Shown here: in pieces, positions 6,734 to 14,583 of the stretch | Layout: every line of letters starts with the position of its first letter | How positions within the stretch are numbered: position 1 is the first letter of the stretch | Source of the DNA: a virus | Length of the DNA: 43,745 nucleotides | Reading direction: 5' to 3' (one strand) | IMG/VR virus record: IMGVR_UViG_3300036814_001086 | Location: 1-43,745 of that record | Notes under the pieces: generated by a model | Seen by the model: only the letters and a program-made list of their open reading frames with translations | Told to the model about the DNA's origin: nothing | Database searches by the model: none | Position numbers and translations under genes: made by a program

Positions 6734-6910
6734 ATTAAAGAAAAAAAGATTATACCTCAGCTGCTATATAGAGATTATGAATTTGAAACTTTTTTAACAA
6801 TTAGATATGATAATCATGGACAAGTAATAGGTCTGCACGATCCCAATCAAAAGAGAAGAACAAAGGGGGGGTGGACGACAACCTTTACGCGAGTTAGGAA
6901 AAGAAAATGA
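6734..6910 (+). CDS. coding-like frame without ATG, in frame after TAA
   Basis: Continues the frame of the Cys-rich gene after its TAA: 59 sense codons up to a TGA that overlaps the ClpP start as ATGA. The peptide (KEKKIIPQLLYRDYEFETFL, then TIRYDNHGQVIGLHDPNQKR) looks like real protein but has no ATG, GTG or TTG at its head; ATT at 6734 is the only near-cognate start near the beginning. Options: ATT start, readthrough of TAA, or a nonsense mutation splitting one gene. No homologue recognised. Confidence 0.4.
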   Translation: MKEKKIIPQLLYRDYEFETFLTIRYDNHGQVIGLHDPNQKRRTKGGWTTTFTRVRKRK

Positions 6911-7494
6911 CAGATGAGGAAAAGGGGCAAAAGCCACAAAGTACAGAAGCACCAGATGCAGAATTATTTCAAAAAGGGTTTCACATATTCATGGGTGAAG
7001 TCTCAATGGAAACAATGAGTCCAATAATTAATTGGATTATTGCAGCCAATTTTGTTAAAGAAAAACAACACAAAGAATTGACTTTGGGGATTTGTTCTCC
7101 TGGTGGTGATTTGAATGCATGTTTTGCTCTTCTAGATGTTATGATGGGTTCTAAAATTCCGATACGTACAATCGGAATGGGGATGATTGCATCGTGTGGT
7201 TTGTTGATGTTTATTACTGGAACCAGAGGTAAACGAATTCTTACACCAAATACGTCGATTTTATCTCATCAATATACGTGGGGATCGTTTGGAAAAGAAC
7301 ATGAGTTGTTTGCGACAGTAAAAGAATTTGATTTAACTACAAAGCGGTTGTTGGCACATTACAAAAAATGTACTGGATTGTCTGAAAAGGTGATTCGTGA
7401 AAAGTTGCTTCCACCACATGATGTTTGGCTGGAAGCAGAACAAGCTAAGAAATTGGGATTGTGTGATACAGTACAAGAGATGAAAATGTCATGA
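6907..7494 (+). CDS. clpP: ClpP-like serine protease
   Basis: 195 residues, the size of ClpP. The catalytic triad can be placed: S96 in GMIAS-CG, H121 in LSHQYTWG and D172 in PPHDVW, followed by the usual EAEQAKKLGLCD end (family: SAEEAKEYGLID). GICSPGGDLNACFALLDVM corresponds to the ClpP 'NSPGG....A..IYD.M' region. ClpP forms tetradecamers working with ClpA/ClpX. Phage ClpP-like enzymes also serve as prohead proteases in some phages, although T4-like phages normally use gp21. ATGA overlap with the upstream frame and the downstream HAD gene. With ClpS at 104 this suggests interference with host Clp proteolysis. Confidence 0.85.
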   Translation: MTDEEKGQKPQSTEAPDAELFQKGFHIFMGEVSMETMSPIINWIIAANFVKEKQHKELTLGICSPGGDLNACFALLDVMMGSKIPIRTIGMGMIASCGLLMFITGTRGKRILTPNTSILSHQYTWGSFGKEHELFATVKEFDLTTKRLLAHYKKCTGLSEKVIREKLLPPHDVWLEAEQAKKLGLCDTVQEMKMS

Positions 7495-7853
7495 GATATG
7501 CTTTTGATATAGATGGTACTATTTGTACCAATCGTGAAGATGTTAGGAAAGAAAAGAAAGATGATACTTTAACGTATCTAGATATGAAACCATATCCGGA
7601 TCGAATTCAAATAGTAAATAGTCTTTATGATCAAGGACATGAGATTGTATATTGGTCTGGTAGAGGTGGCGATTCATATAAAAACGATCCACAATATTGG
7701 TATAATGATACAGAAAAACAATTACAGGAATGGGGCGCCAAGTTTCATTCTCTTGTTATAGGCGGCAAACCTTTCTTTGATATGTATATTTGTGATAAAT
7801 CTTATAATTCGGAAGCATGGTTTCCCATAGCAGATAAAATTGTAGATTACTAA
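7491..7853 (+). CDS. HAD-family phosphatase-like protein
   Basis: 120 residues. Motif I at the N-terminus: F5-D6-I-D8-G-T; motif II-like YWSGRG around residue 56; a lysine in GGKPFFD; then the acidic ICDK near the end. Length and layout match short phage/bacterial HAD phosphatases acting on small phosphorylated substrates, such as sugar phosphates or nucleotides. Coupled to ClpP by ATGA; late promoters follow its stop. Substrate unknown. Confidence 0.7.
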   Translation: MRYAFDIDGTICTNREDVRKEKKDDTLTYLDMKPYPDRIQIVNSLYDQGHEIVYWSGRGGDSYKNDPQYWYNDTEKQLQEWGAKFHSLVIGGKPFFDMYICDKSYNSEAWFPIADKIVDY

Positions 7854-7856
7854 ATG

Positions 7857-7876
7857 TATAAATATATCTATAAATA
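7857..7876 (+). promoter_or_regulatory. two tandem T4-type late promoter octamers
   Basis: TATAAATA occurs twice, at 7857-7864 and 7869-7876 (the second as CTATAAATAA), 40-60 bp before the ATG at 7916. The doubling in front of a virion-type gene makes this the most convincing late promoter of the window. The ribosome site AACGGAGTG lies upstream of 7916. Confidence 0.7.
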
Positions 7877-7915
7877 ACCAGATTATAACTGACAAATATT
7901 TAACGGAGTGTAACA

Positions 7916-9298
7916 ATGTCGGAAGTAGAAGGAACAGAAGAATTAAATGATGAAAATACAGTGAAAGCTCCCGCGGAAGAATTGGTAGAGTTGATCCTTA
8001 CCGGTGAGTTGCACGCGGCTAATGAGAAGTTTAATTCGATTATTGAAGATAAAGTAGTCGAAACTATTGAAGAAGAAAAGCATAAAATTTCTCAAACATT
8101 ATTTGCTGAAGATGAAGAAGAAACCGATGAAGGAAAAATCCCACCTCAGTTTCTAAAAGGAAAAGATAAAGATGATGACGACGATGATTCAGATGACGAT
8201 GATTCAGATGACGATGATTCGGATGATGATTCAGATGATGACGATGACGATGACGATGATGACAAACCCAAAAAAGGTAAAGTTCCGCCTCAGTTTATGA
8301 AGAAAGAAGACATGAGTGCCTTTGACAAGGATGATGCATTCCAAAAAAGGCGCAAGGAAGCAGACAATGAAAGGCACAAAGAGGCCCAGTCCAAAGGTTA
8401 TGATTCTTATATGCATATGCAGCAAGGTAAAAAATCCACGGTACAAAGAGTAAAGAATGCGGTTGGTTCATTAGTGAATAAAGCCACCGGTAACAAGAAC
8501 GAAGGGGTCACTGGTGATCCAGAAGCGAATGAAAAAGCGTTAGCTAAAAATCGAGCAATGGCAAAGAAGTATGGTCAAGTTCGACAGGGTATTCCTCCTG
8601 AAAAAAAAACTGAAGCAGTAGAACCTGTCGATGAAATAAGTTCAGCAACTGCTGATAGGGCATCACAAAAAGCTTATAATGATATCCGCGATAATCCAAG
8701 CTCCCAGAAACCAACGCTAGGAACAACCAAAACAGCACAATCAGACGCTAAGCGAAAAAGACAAACTGACAAATTTGATGCCTATCGTGATAAAAAAGAC
8801 TTTGACAAGAAGGGTAGCAAAAAAGGTGGTGCCGCAAAGGCTGCAGGTAAAATGGGTCAGAAAAGCGATCAGCAGAGACATACCGACTGGCGCGATAACC
8901 CAGACGACCAGAACCAAGGTCACTATGTATCAAATTCCTTTGATCCAGGTGAAGCAAGTTCAAATGTAGAACTTCCTGAAGATTCTTTCGTTGCACAAGT
9001 AGCAGCACATTTAAGTGGGCAACGTAAAGGTGTTGTCACTGAACTTTCAACTGATCTTTTAAAGCGAGCCGCAAGTACAGCTCACAAAGATATGGAGAAA
9101 CAAAAAGACTACCATGATTTGGCAGCGCATGACGGAGGAAGTACAGAAAGGGAAAAGTGGACGAAGAAGAGGGCAGAGAAGAGAGAGAAACAAGCCACAA
9201 AATTCAGTGCGGCAGCCGGCGAAAAGTCGCCCAAGCCCGAAAGCCAAGATTCCCGTGATAAGAGATTAAGAAAGACGAAGAGAGATATGTATTCTTAG
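7916..9298 (+). CDS. acidic, low-complexity virion-type protein
   Basis: 460 residues. The N-terminal 80 residues are acidic and helical; about residues 83-117 is an almost pure Asp/Ser tract, flanked by two copies of a K(I/V)PPQF(L/M)K motif (GKIPPQFLKGKDK and GKVPPQFMKKED). The remainder is Lys/Ala/Gln-rich. Two segments share a pattern with the 39082 protein: 'RA...A......R......KR..Q..KF.A' (for example LLKRAASTAHKDMEKQ...KREKQATKF). Such repeats are typical of T4-like marine phage head or core proteins. Driven by tandem late promoters and closed by a terminator, hence a single-gene late unit. A scaffold/core or internal head role is inference. Confidence 0.7.
   Translation: MSEVEGTEELNDENTVKAPAEELVELILTGELHAANEKFNSIIEDKVVETIEEEKHKISQTLFAEDEEETDEGKIPPQFLKGKDKDDDDDDSDDDDSDDDDSDDDSDDDDDDDDDDKPKKGKVPPQFMKKEDMSAFDKDDAFQKRRKEADNERHKEAQSKGYDSYMHMQQGKKSTVQRVKNAVGSLVNKATGNKNEGVTGDPEANEKALAKNRAMAKKYGQVRQGIPPEKKTEAVEPVDEISSATADRASQKAYNDIRDNPSSQKPTLGTTKTAQSDAKRKRQTDKFDAYRDKKDFDKKGSKKGGAAKAAGKMGQKSDQQRHTDWRDNPDDQNQGHYVSNSFDPGEASSNVELPEDSFVAQVAAHLSGQRKGVVTELSTDLLKRAASTAHKDMEKQKDYHDLAAHDGGSTEREKWTKKRAEKREKQATKFSAAAGEKSPKPESQDSRDKRLRKTKRDMYS
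8168..8262 (+). repeat. tandem 15-bp repeat coding DDDDS
   Basis: Copies of GATGACGATGATTCA and degraded forms encode the Asp-Ser tract of the acidic protein. Copy number would be expected to vary by slippage; it is coding and in frame (unit length divisible by 3). Confidence 0.8.
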
Positions 9299-9324
9299 TA
9301 GCCAATTCATCAGGTTGACAGTAT

Positions 9325-9349
9325 AACCCGGACGGATATTGTCCGGGTT
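9325..9349 (+). terminator. hairpin terminator
   Basis: Perfect 9-bp stem AACCCGGAC (9325-9333) / GTCCGGGTT (9341-9349) with a 7-base loop, GC-rich in AT-rich surroundings, 27 bp after the stop of the acidic protein and before glutaredoxin. The T tract after it is short, so efficiency is uncertain. Confidence 0.75.
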
Positions 9350-9373
9350 TATATATAAAAGAAGTATAAAATA

Positions 9374-9616
9374 ATGAATATAGAATTAAATAATGTTCTA
9401 GTGAGACATCAATCAGTTCCCGAATGTGATTGGTGTGATAAATCAAAAGACTTATTAGATCAAAAAGGTATTAAATATACAATTATAGATAGCGATAAAA
9501 AGTTTTTTTGGAATTTAATGCAAGTCACTCACAGTAAAAAAGTTCCCCAGATAATTTTAAATGGAGAATTTGTCGGTGATTATAATGATCTAGTAGAACA
9601 TTTTAACGGAACGTGA
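9374..9616 (+). CDS. glutaredoxin
   Basis: 80 residues. Dithiol active site C18-D-W-C21, cis-proline segment KKVP58QI and a C-terminal GEFVGDYNDLVEHF helix as in glutaredoxins (thioredoxin fold). Glutaredoxins reduce ribonucleotide reductase and other disulfides using glutathione; T4-like phages often encode one (T4 nrdC) to feed dNTP synthesis. The usual Tyr/Phe of CPYC is replaced by Asp-Trp. The next gene starts on its stop (GTGA). Confidence 0.85.
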   Translation: MNIELNNVLVRHQSVPECDWCDKSKDLLDQKGIKYTIIDSDKKFFWNLMQVTHSKKVPQIILNGEFVGDYNDLVEHFNGT

Positions 9617-10332
9617 TTTCAATCATATGTGGTCTCTTTAAAGGAACCGGAAGAGGCTTGCCTCATTCAGTAGACATTTATTCCCCTGAATGGGTAGATA
9701 AATTATATCGGGGGTTAAAAAGGAATATCACAATTGATTGGGAATTGTTTTGTTTAGTTGACGAAGATTATAATTTTAAAGAACCAATTAAACCAATCCC
9801 CTTCTTAGATCCAACTGTTCCAGGTTGGTCCCTCTTAGCAGAATTTTATAGACCAGATATTACAACAAATCGTAGAATGACTATTGGTCTGGATACTATC
9901 ATTTGTTCTAATATAGATGATATTCTTTCTTTCCCTTTAGATGTTGGTCTTGTCACAGATCCAATGTCCGGAATAGGAATAATAAAGAAAGATGAAGTAT
10001 GTAATGCTATTAGTATTGTTAGTAATAAAACAGTAAATGATATCTGGAATGTTTGGACAAACCAAAAAGAATGGGTACTGAAAGAGTGTACTTTGCCGCC
10101 ATGGAATACACCATCAGAATTAGCGATGATGAGGAAGTTATTTAATGCAGATGGAAAAGTTCCCAGAATAGATATTGGATTCCCTGATAGAATTCATAGT
10201 TATAAAATGCATATAATGAATTCCCCGGAACTTTTGAAAACTACAAGTATCGTATATTTTCATGGTATACCCAAAATACAACAACTTTATAATAAAAGTT
10301 TTAACATAGAATTATTAAAAAATTGGATATGA
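9613..10332 (+). CDS. GT-A type glycosyltransferase-like protein
   Basis: 239 residues from a GTG overlapping the glutaredoxin stop. Segment NRRMTIGLDTIICSNIDDIL (about residues 90-109) resembles the 'lDlDxvixxNidDLf' metal/nucleotide-sugar region of GT8-like and related phage glycosyltransferases, and FYRPDI before it is typical. It probably transfers a sugar; acceptor unknown. First gene of the presumed sugar/surface cassette. Confidence 0.6.
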   Translation: MISIICGLFKGTGRGLPHSVDIYSPEWVDKLYRGLKRNITIDWELFCLVDEDYNFKEPIKPIPFLDPTVPGWSLLAEFYRPDITTNRRMTIGLDTIICSNIDDILSFPLDVGLVTDPMSGIGIIKKDEVCNAISIVSNKTVNDIWNVWTNQKEWVLKECTLPPWNTPSELAMMRKLFNADGKVPRIDIGFPDRIHSYKMHIMNSPELLKTTSIVYFHGIPKIQQLYNKSFNIELLKNWI

Positions 10333-10356
10333 ACCCTTATATGTAAAAGGAACGAA

Positions 10357-10983
10357 ATGAGTTTAAATGGATTTACACAACAATGGCATGATGATGGAGA
10401 GGGAAATAAGATACATGAATCAGCAGTAATAAATTGGGAAAGAGTTTCTATAGGTTCTGGTAATGAAATAGGGCCGGGAGTTTGTATTGGTACAGACGCA
10501 CAACATCGAAATGAAGATTCTGTTGGAGAAATTATTATAGGTGATAATAATATTATTAGAGAATATACAACAATAAATTTACCTACTAGATGGTCTAAAA
10601 AAACGATCATAGGAAATAATTGTTACTTAATGGTTCTTTCTCATGTAGGCCATGATTGTGTTATAGAAGATGATGTTACTTTTACCAACAACGTAGTGTT
10701 GGGTGGTCATGTTTATATAATGAAAGGATGTCAATTAGGTTTTGGAACTGTTATTCATCAATATCAAACTCTAGGTTCTTATTGTATGTTTGGAATGGGA
10801 ACAATTATAACAAGTAAACAAACTGTTGTGCCAGGCGGATTATGGTATGGTAATCCGGGAAAATTTTCTAAAAATAATATAATAGGTTTAAATAGAAATA
10901 AAGTTGATGAGATTATATTAAATAATGAATATCAAAGATATAGGGCAATTAAAAATGAAAGATCTAAATATAGATATGAATGA
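10357..10983 (+). CDS. LpxA-like left-handed beta-helix acyltransferase
   Basis: 208 residues of hexapeptide repeats. The LpxA signature is present: IIREYTTINLPT (residues 66-77), then SH96VGH99DC, where H99 corresponds to the catalytic His125 of E. coli LpxA, and FGFGTVIHQ-type segments further on (LGFGTVIHQY). Bacterial LpxA transfers a 3-hydroxyacyl chain to UDP-GlcNAc for lipid A. This copy lacks most of the C-terminal helical domain (208 versus about 260 residues), so substrate specificity may differ. It could alter host lipid A or make a modified sugar for the virion. Confidence 0.8.
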   Translation: MSLNGFTQQWHDDGEGNKIHESAVINWERVSIGSGNEIGPGVCIGTDAQHRNEDSVGEIIIGDNNIIREYTTINLPTRWSKKTIIGNNCYLMVLSHVGHDCVIEDDVTFTNNVVLGGHVYIMKGCQLGFGTVIHQYQTLGSYCMFGMGTIITSKQTVVPGGLWYGNPGKFSKNNIIGLNRNKVDEIILNNEYQRYRAIKNERSKYRYE

Positions 10984-11230
10984 CTCACTCCCGCTCGCAG
11001 AAGCTTTTATTTCTATTGTAGATGGTAAATTGTGTGTGGATAGAACTGTGTTCGAATTACATGAGCTTAGAGAAGTGAAACAATACTTTCAAGAAAATGG
11101 ATATATATCATCTCAATTTTATCCACAAGGTGATGAAGATGTAGATAATCTTCATGCTATAATTGAAAAAATGGCAGAACTGTCTCCTGAATGTCATGAC
11201 GATAATGTAGAAAGTTATTTTTTAAATTAA
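10976..11230 (+). CDS. small acidic protein (84 aa)
   Basis: I chose the ATG at 10976 (MNDSLPLAEAFISIVDGKLC) because it overlaps the LpxA-like stop by only 8 bp; in-frame ATGs at 10925 and 10955 lie deeper inside. Helical, acidic; LREVKQYFQENGYISSQFYP in the middle. Not recognised. Confidence 0.6.
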   Translation: MNDSLPLAEAFISIVDGKLCVDRTVFELHELREVKQYFQENGYISSQFYPQGDEDVDNLHAIIEKMAELSPECHDDNVESYFLN

Positions 11231-11959
11231 ATGGAAATTTTTCTTAGCGGTCCAGGCGGCACAGTATCAACCTGGGAATTAACTGAAGCGGCTTATAATT
11301 ATTGGAAAGATAAACCCAGAAAATTATTATTTGATTTTTCTTGGAACATACCCGACCTTAGAAGTGATAATGTTTTTGATGAAGAACATCCACCTAGAAA
11401 TAAACTAGGTATACCCGACCAAGCATATTTTTTTAAACCTTTCGATGTAATATGGCGAAATGAAGAAAGATGGATAAGAAGCGATCCTTTTAAAGGAAAA
11501 GGTTGGTGCATAGATGTTTGCGAATACGATAAATCAACGATTTATGTTGAAGAAGATAATGTAGTAACCCAATATCATCCAGATGAATTTCCTACTATAA
11601 GATTTGAGAAAATATATAAACCACCATCTGAATTATTCTATTCAGCAGTTTCTACAGAAATAGGTAATTGGCAACATAAGGTATATAATAAATCTGTACC
11701 GTTGCGCAAATTTAGATTACATATAATACATATTAATGATAAGAAATGGATCTTTGATCTTGCTCCACCTCAAAAAGAAAATTGGGATATGTATAGATGG
11801 ACCAGAACTGATTGGTCTTATAGGCTCCATGTTAGAAATAAACCATTTGTTGATGGTATGAGTTTATTTACAGGTATTGATTTATCATATGATATGAATA
11901 CCGGAAACCACGAACAAGATAGCTCACACTTTAAAGTTCATGATACACGTATTCGGTGA
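11231..11959 (+). CDS. unknown protein of the sugar cassette (242 aa)
   Basis: Begins MEIFLSGPGGTVSTWELTEA, a Rossmann-like beta-strand/Gly loop, followed by Trp/Tyr-rich sequence (FDFSWNIPDL, KKWIFDLAPPQKENWDMYRW). Could be a nucleotide-sugar or glycan-handling enzyme given neighbours, but I cannot place it in a family. It starts right after the previous stop and overlaps the SGNH gene by 20 bp. Confidence 0.55.
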   Translation: MEIFLSGPGGTVSTWELTEAAYNYWKDKPRKLLFDFSWNIPDLRSDNVFDEEHPPRNKLGIPDQAYFFKPFDVIWRNEERWIRSDPFKGKGWCIDVCEYDKSTIYVEEDNVVTQYHPDEFPTIRFEKIYKPPSELFYSAVSTEIGNWQHKVYNKSVPLRKFRLHIIHINDKKWIFDLAPPQKENWDMYRWTRTDWSYRLHVRNKPFVDGMSLFTGIDLSYDMNTGNHEQDSSHFKVHDTRIR

Positions 11960-12617
11960 TTCATATTGTGATCCTTGTAGCGGTCAATTAGATCAAAGTA
12001 AAAGATGGTATAATAATCTCGGGGAACCAACTTTTATTTACGGATTAGCTGGATCAAGTATAGATTGGTCTTTAGATAATTTTATTAATGGCCATGCGGA
12101 AAGATCTGGTAAAATAATTTTTATAGAATCCATACCTCGCCGATTTCATTTTGAATTTTTAAAAACCCCAAGACATGATGCTGCTGTAATGTGGGGCCAT
12201 GATTGGGAAAATGATAAATGGCTTTCTGAACCTGGTATGAAATATGTTCATAAACATAAGCAATTTGTTAAACACTTTCATAACAACTATAAAGATTATC
12301 ATAAGGCAACAAAAGCAAGATGCGTTCTAAAAGCTTTGTCCGATCAATATGAAAAAGTATTATATTTTTCTACATCGCGCAATCGTAATAATTATGCAAC
12401 CCTTGAAATACAAGCAATTGATAAATTCGAAATAGTCGATATAATATTGATGGATGCTTCCAGAGGTGAAATTATAAATGATTATGATCCTGAATTTAGA
12501 GACCAGAGATCAAATCATTTTTGCGAATCTAATCATGAAATATTATCAACATATATAAAGAGGAAGTTTAATAACGAAAGTGTTGAAGATATAATTTTTG
12601 AAAAGAATTTAATATGA
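11940..12617 (+). CDS. SGNH/GDSL-hydrolase-like protein
   Basis: 225 residues. Block I is at the N-terminus: F-G7-D8-S9-Y, with the nucleophile serine; GLAGSSIDW (about residue 35-43) may be block II; the C-terminal NHFCESNHEILSTYI provides the catalytic histidine position. SGNH enzymes are esterases or acetyltransferase partners that trim or add acyl groups on glycans. It overlaps the carbamoyltransferase start by 4 bp. Good fold call, substrate unknown. Confidence 0.6.
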   Translation: MIHVFGDSYCDPCSGQLDQSKRWYNNLGEPTFIYGLAGSSIDWSLDNFINGHAERSGKIIFIESIPRRFHFEFLKTPRHDAAVMWGHDWENDKWLSEPGMKYVHKHKQFVKHFHNNYKDYHKATKARCVLKALSDQYEKVLYFSTSRNRNNYATLEIQAIDKFEIVDIILMDASRGEIINDYDPEFRDQRSNHFCESNHEILSTYIKRKFNNESVEDIIFEKNLI

Positions 12618-14041
12618 TTTATTGGGGATTAACTTGTGGTTCACATGATGGTGCTCTAGCAGTATATCATGATGGAGATATAGTATTTGCAACTGATGCG
12701 GAAAGATTTTCCAGAAAGAAAAATGATCCAAATATTCCTAAGGAACTTCTTGATTATGTTTTAGAAGAATATGGGGAACCATCCAAAGTTTATTTTTATG
12801 AAAATCCATTTGTAAAAACGTCGCGACGTTGGTATGCCGGACAAAAACCATTTTATAAACCACCAGAGTTTCCTTATAATCATAAACTGAAATATACTTC
12901 ACATCATTTATCTCATGCAGCGTATGGTTATTATACTTCTCCCTTTGATAATACTATGGTTTTGGTTATTGATGCGATAGGAGAATGGGAGACATTGACC
13001 GTATGGAAAGCCAAAGGTAAAAAGTTAAAGAAGTTATGGAATTGGAAATATCCTAAATCTTTAGGTTTGATGTATTCAGCATTAACTCAATATGCTGGAT
13101 GGAAACCTAATGAAGAAGAATATATTATGATGGGAGCCGCGGCCCGACAGATGTATCCATATGAGCCAGTTTATAAAAGAATATTTGAACTCTGGAATAA
13201 TGGAACGAACTGGCATAAAGGTTTACTCAAATTAGAAGAATGGACAAAAAGACCAGAAGTTTATCCTGAAGATGTTCCTACTGCCGCCCAAGCGGTATAT
13301 GAAGATATTTTTAGAGACATAATAAAAAGAGTTAGTATTCATAAATTAAATGAAACAGGTAATATAGTTTTTGTGGGAGGATGTGCTTTAAATGTTAGTG
13401 CCAATAGATTTTTATCAGATTATTTTTCTCGTATCCATATTCCATCTAATCCAGGTGACTCTGGTTCTGCTGTGGGATGCATTCTGGCAAGAACAAGAAA
13501 CCACATTGATCCTTCTCCTTATCTTGGTTATGATATTCAAGGACCGTTTCCGTTTCAAGAAATAATAGATGAATTAATGATTAAAAGAGTGGTTGGAGTT
13601 GCCAATGGTAGATGTGAATTTGGGCCGAGAGCTTTAGGTAATAGAACTTTATTTGGGGATCCAAGAGATCCTAAAATTAAAGATAAAATTAATGAAATAA
13701 AAGGTAGAGAACCTTTTAGACCTTTTGCACCAATGATATTAGAAGAAGATGTTTCAAAATATTTTAATGGAGGATTTTTTTCGCCGTATATGAGTTGTGC
13801 TCTTCAAGCAACGGAAGAATTTAAAATTAAATATCCAGGAGTTGTTCATTTAGATGGAACTTCTAGATTACAAGTAGTTACGCACGAGCCTCATAAAACG
13901 TTATTACAAATTTGGAAAGATATTACAAAATGTCCAGTATTATTAAATACGTCTTTAAATATTAAAGGAGAACCAATTGTCAACACCAAAGAAGATGCTA
14001 AAGCCTTCACTAAGAAAACGGGTGTCAACGTATATTCTTAA
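12614..14041 (+). CDS. NodU/CmcH-family O-carbamoyltransferase
   Basis: 475 residues. N-terminal Kae1-like domain: GSHDGA (9-14), TSH97H98LSH101AAYGYY and VID120AIGEWE; GGCALNVSANRFL and PSNPGDSGSAVG follow. C-terminal YrdC-like region: GRCEFGPRALGNRTLFGDPR and PFRPFAPMI. The family transfers a carbamoyl group from carbamoyl phosphate (via carbamoyl-AMP) to a sugar hydroxyl. It is shorter than many bacterial members (about 570-600), mostly at insertions. T4-like marine phages often carry one; possible roles are virion, host-surface or DNA-base modification. Confidence 0.9.
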   Translation: MIYWGLTCGSHDGALAVYHDGDIVFATDAERFSRKKNDPNIPKELLDYVLEEYGEPSKVYFYENPFVKTSRRWYAGQKPFYKPPEFPYNHKLKYTSHHLSHAAYGYYTSPFDNTMVLVIDAIGEWETLTVWKAKGKKLKKLWNWKYPKSLGLMYSALTQYAGWKPNEEEYIMMGAAARQMYPYEPVYKRIFELWNNGTNWHKGLLKLEEWTKRPEVYPEDVPTAAQAVYEDIFRDIIKRVSIHKLNETGNIVFVGGCALNVSANRFLSDYFSRIHIPSNPGDSGSAVGCILARTRNHIDPSPYLGYDIQGPFPFQEIIDELMIKRVVGVANGRCEFGPRALGNRTLFGDPRDPKIKDKINEIKGREPFRPFAPMILEEDVSKYFNGGFFSPYMSCALQATEEFKIKYPGVVHLDGTSRLQVVTHEPHKTLLQIWKDITKCPVLLNTSLNIKGEPIVNTKEDAKAFTKKTGVNVYS

Positions 14042-14111
14042 ACATTATTTGAGAATTAAATATAAATTTGTTAAAGAAAAAGAAGATTTAGATCCATTTA
14101 TATATGATTGA
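13995..14111 (+). CDS. 38-residue basic peptide overlapping the carbamoyltransferase end
   Basis: An ATG inside the 3' end of the carbamoyltransferase, in the +1 frame, opens MLKPSLRKRVSTYILKHYLR then IKYKFVKEKEDLDPFIYD, ending at a TGA that overlaps the next start. The basic amphipathic helix and the DPFIYD tail resemble small proteins I associate with the position downstream of phage carbamoyltransferases. Without it, 14042-14103 would be an unexplained gap. Probably a membrane-surface or partner peptide. Confidence 0.6.
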   Translation: MLKPSLRKRVSTYILKHYLRIKYKFVKEKEDLDPFIYD

Positions 14112-14583
14112 TTTACCGCATGTAATGATAGCGCCGAAGAATAAATTATCTGATCCTTCAATATCAAACTTAAAAATTTTTGATGATAAAAGTTATGGAT
14201 TTGATTATCAAGAACATTTAATCCGAAAGGTTTTTAATGAAGAGGGGCCCGATATATATCTATTTTTAATATATGAAGATTATCAAAAGAGTGCCGGTTT
14301 TGAACGGACTAAAATATTTCCAAATGATTCAGCTGAAGGATATAAAACAGAAACAACATGTTCTACAGATAATCTTAATAATACAAGGAAAAAAAAATAT
14401 GGAAAGGGAACCGTTTTTAAAAATTGTCATTGGACTCCTTTTTTACAATTTTATATTGATAATCAATTTTGGAAAATAGAATATGAAAAATATTTAAAGA
14501 CTCTGGAACATTATAAAAAAGTATTTTATAGTTTTAGTTATTGTCATTTAGAAGATTATGAAAATTGGAATAATTGGTTGTAG
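14104..14583 (+). CDS. unknown protein (159 aa)
   Basis: Begins MIDLPHVMIAPKNKLSDPSI; rich in Tyr/Phe/Lys, with CHWTPFLQFYIDNQFWKIEY near the C-terminus. No motif recognised. It overlaps the 38-residue peptide upstream and the SGNH-like gene downstream by 26 bp, so it belongs to the same transcript. Confidence 0.55.
   Translation: MIDLPHVMIAPKNKLSDPSISNLKIFDDKSYGFDYQEHLIRKVFNEEGPDIYLFLIYEDYQKSAGFERTKIFPNDSAEGYKTETTCSTDNLNNTRKKKYGKGTVFKNCHWTPFLQFYIDNQFWKIEYEKYLKTLEHYKKVFYSFSYCHLEDYENWNNWL

Noticed and set aside
8168-8262. Regular short repeats that could suggest a CRISPR-like or regulatory array
   Set aside because: The units are contiguous, in frame, and encode an Asp-Ser tract; there are no spacers.
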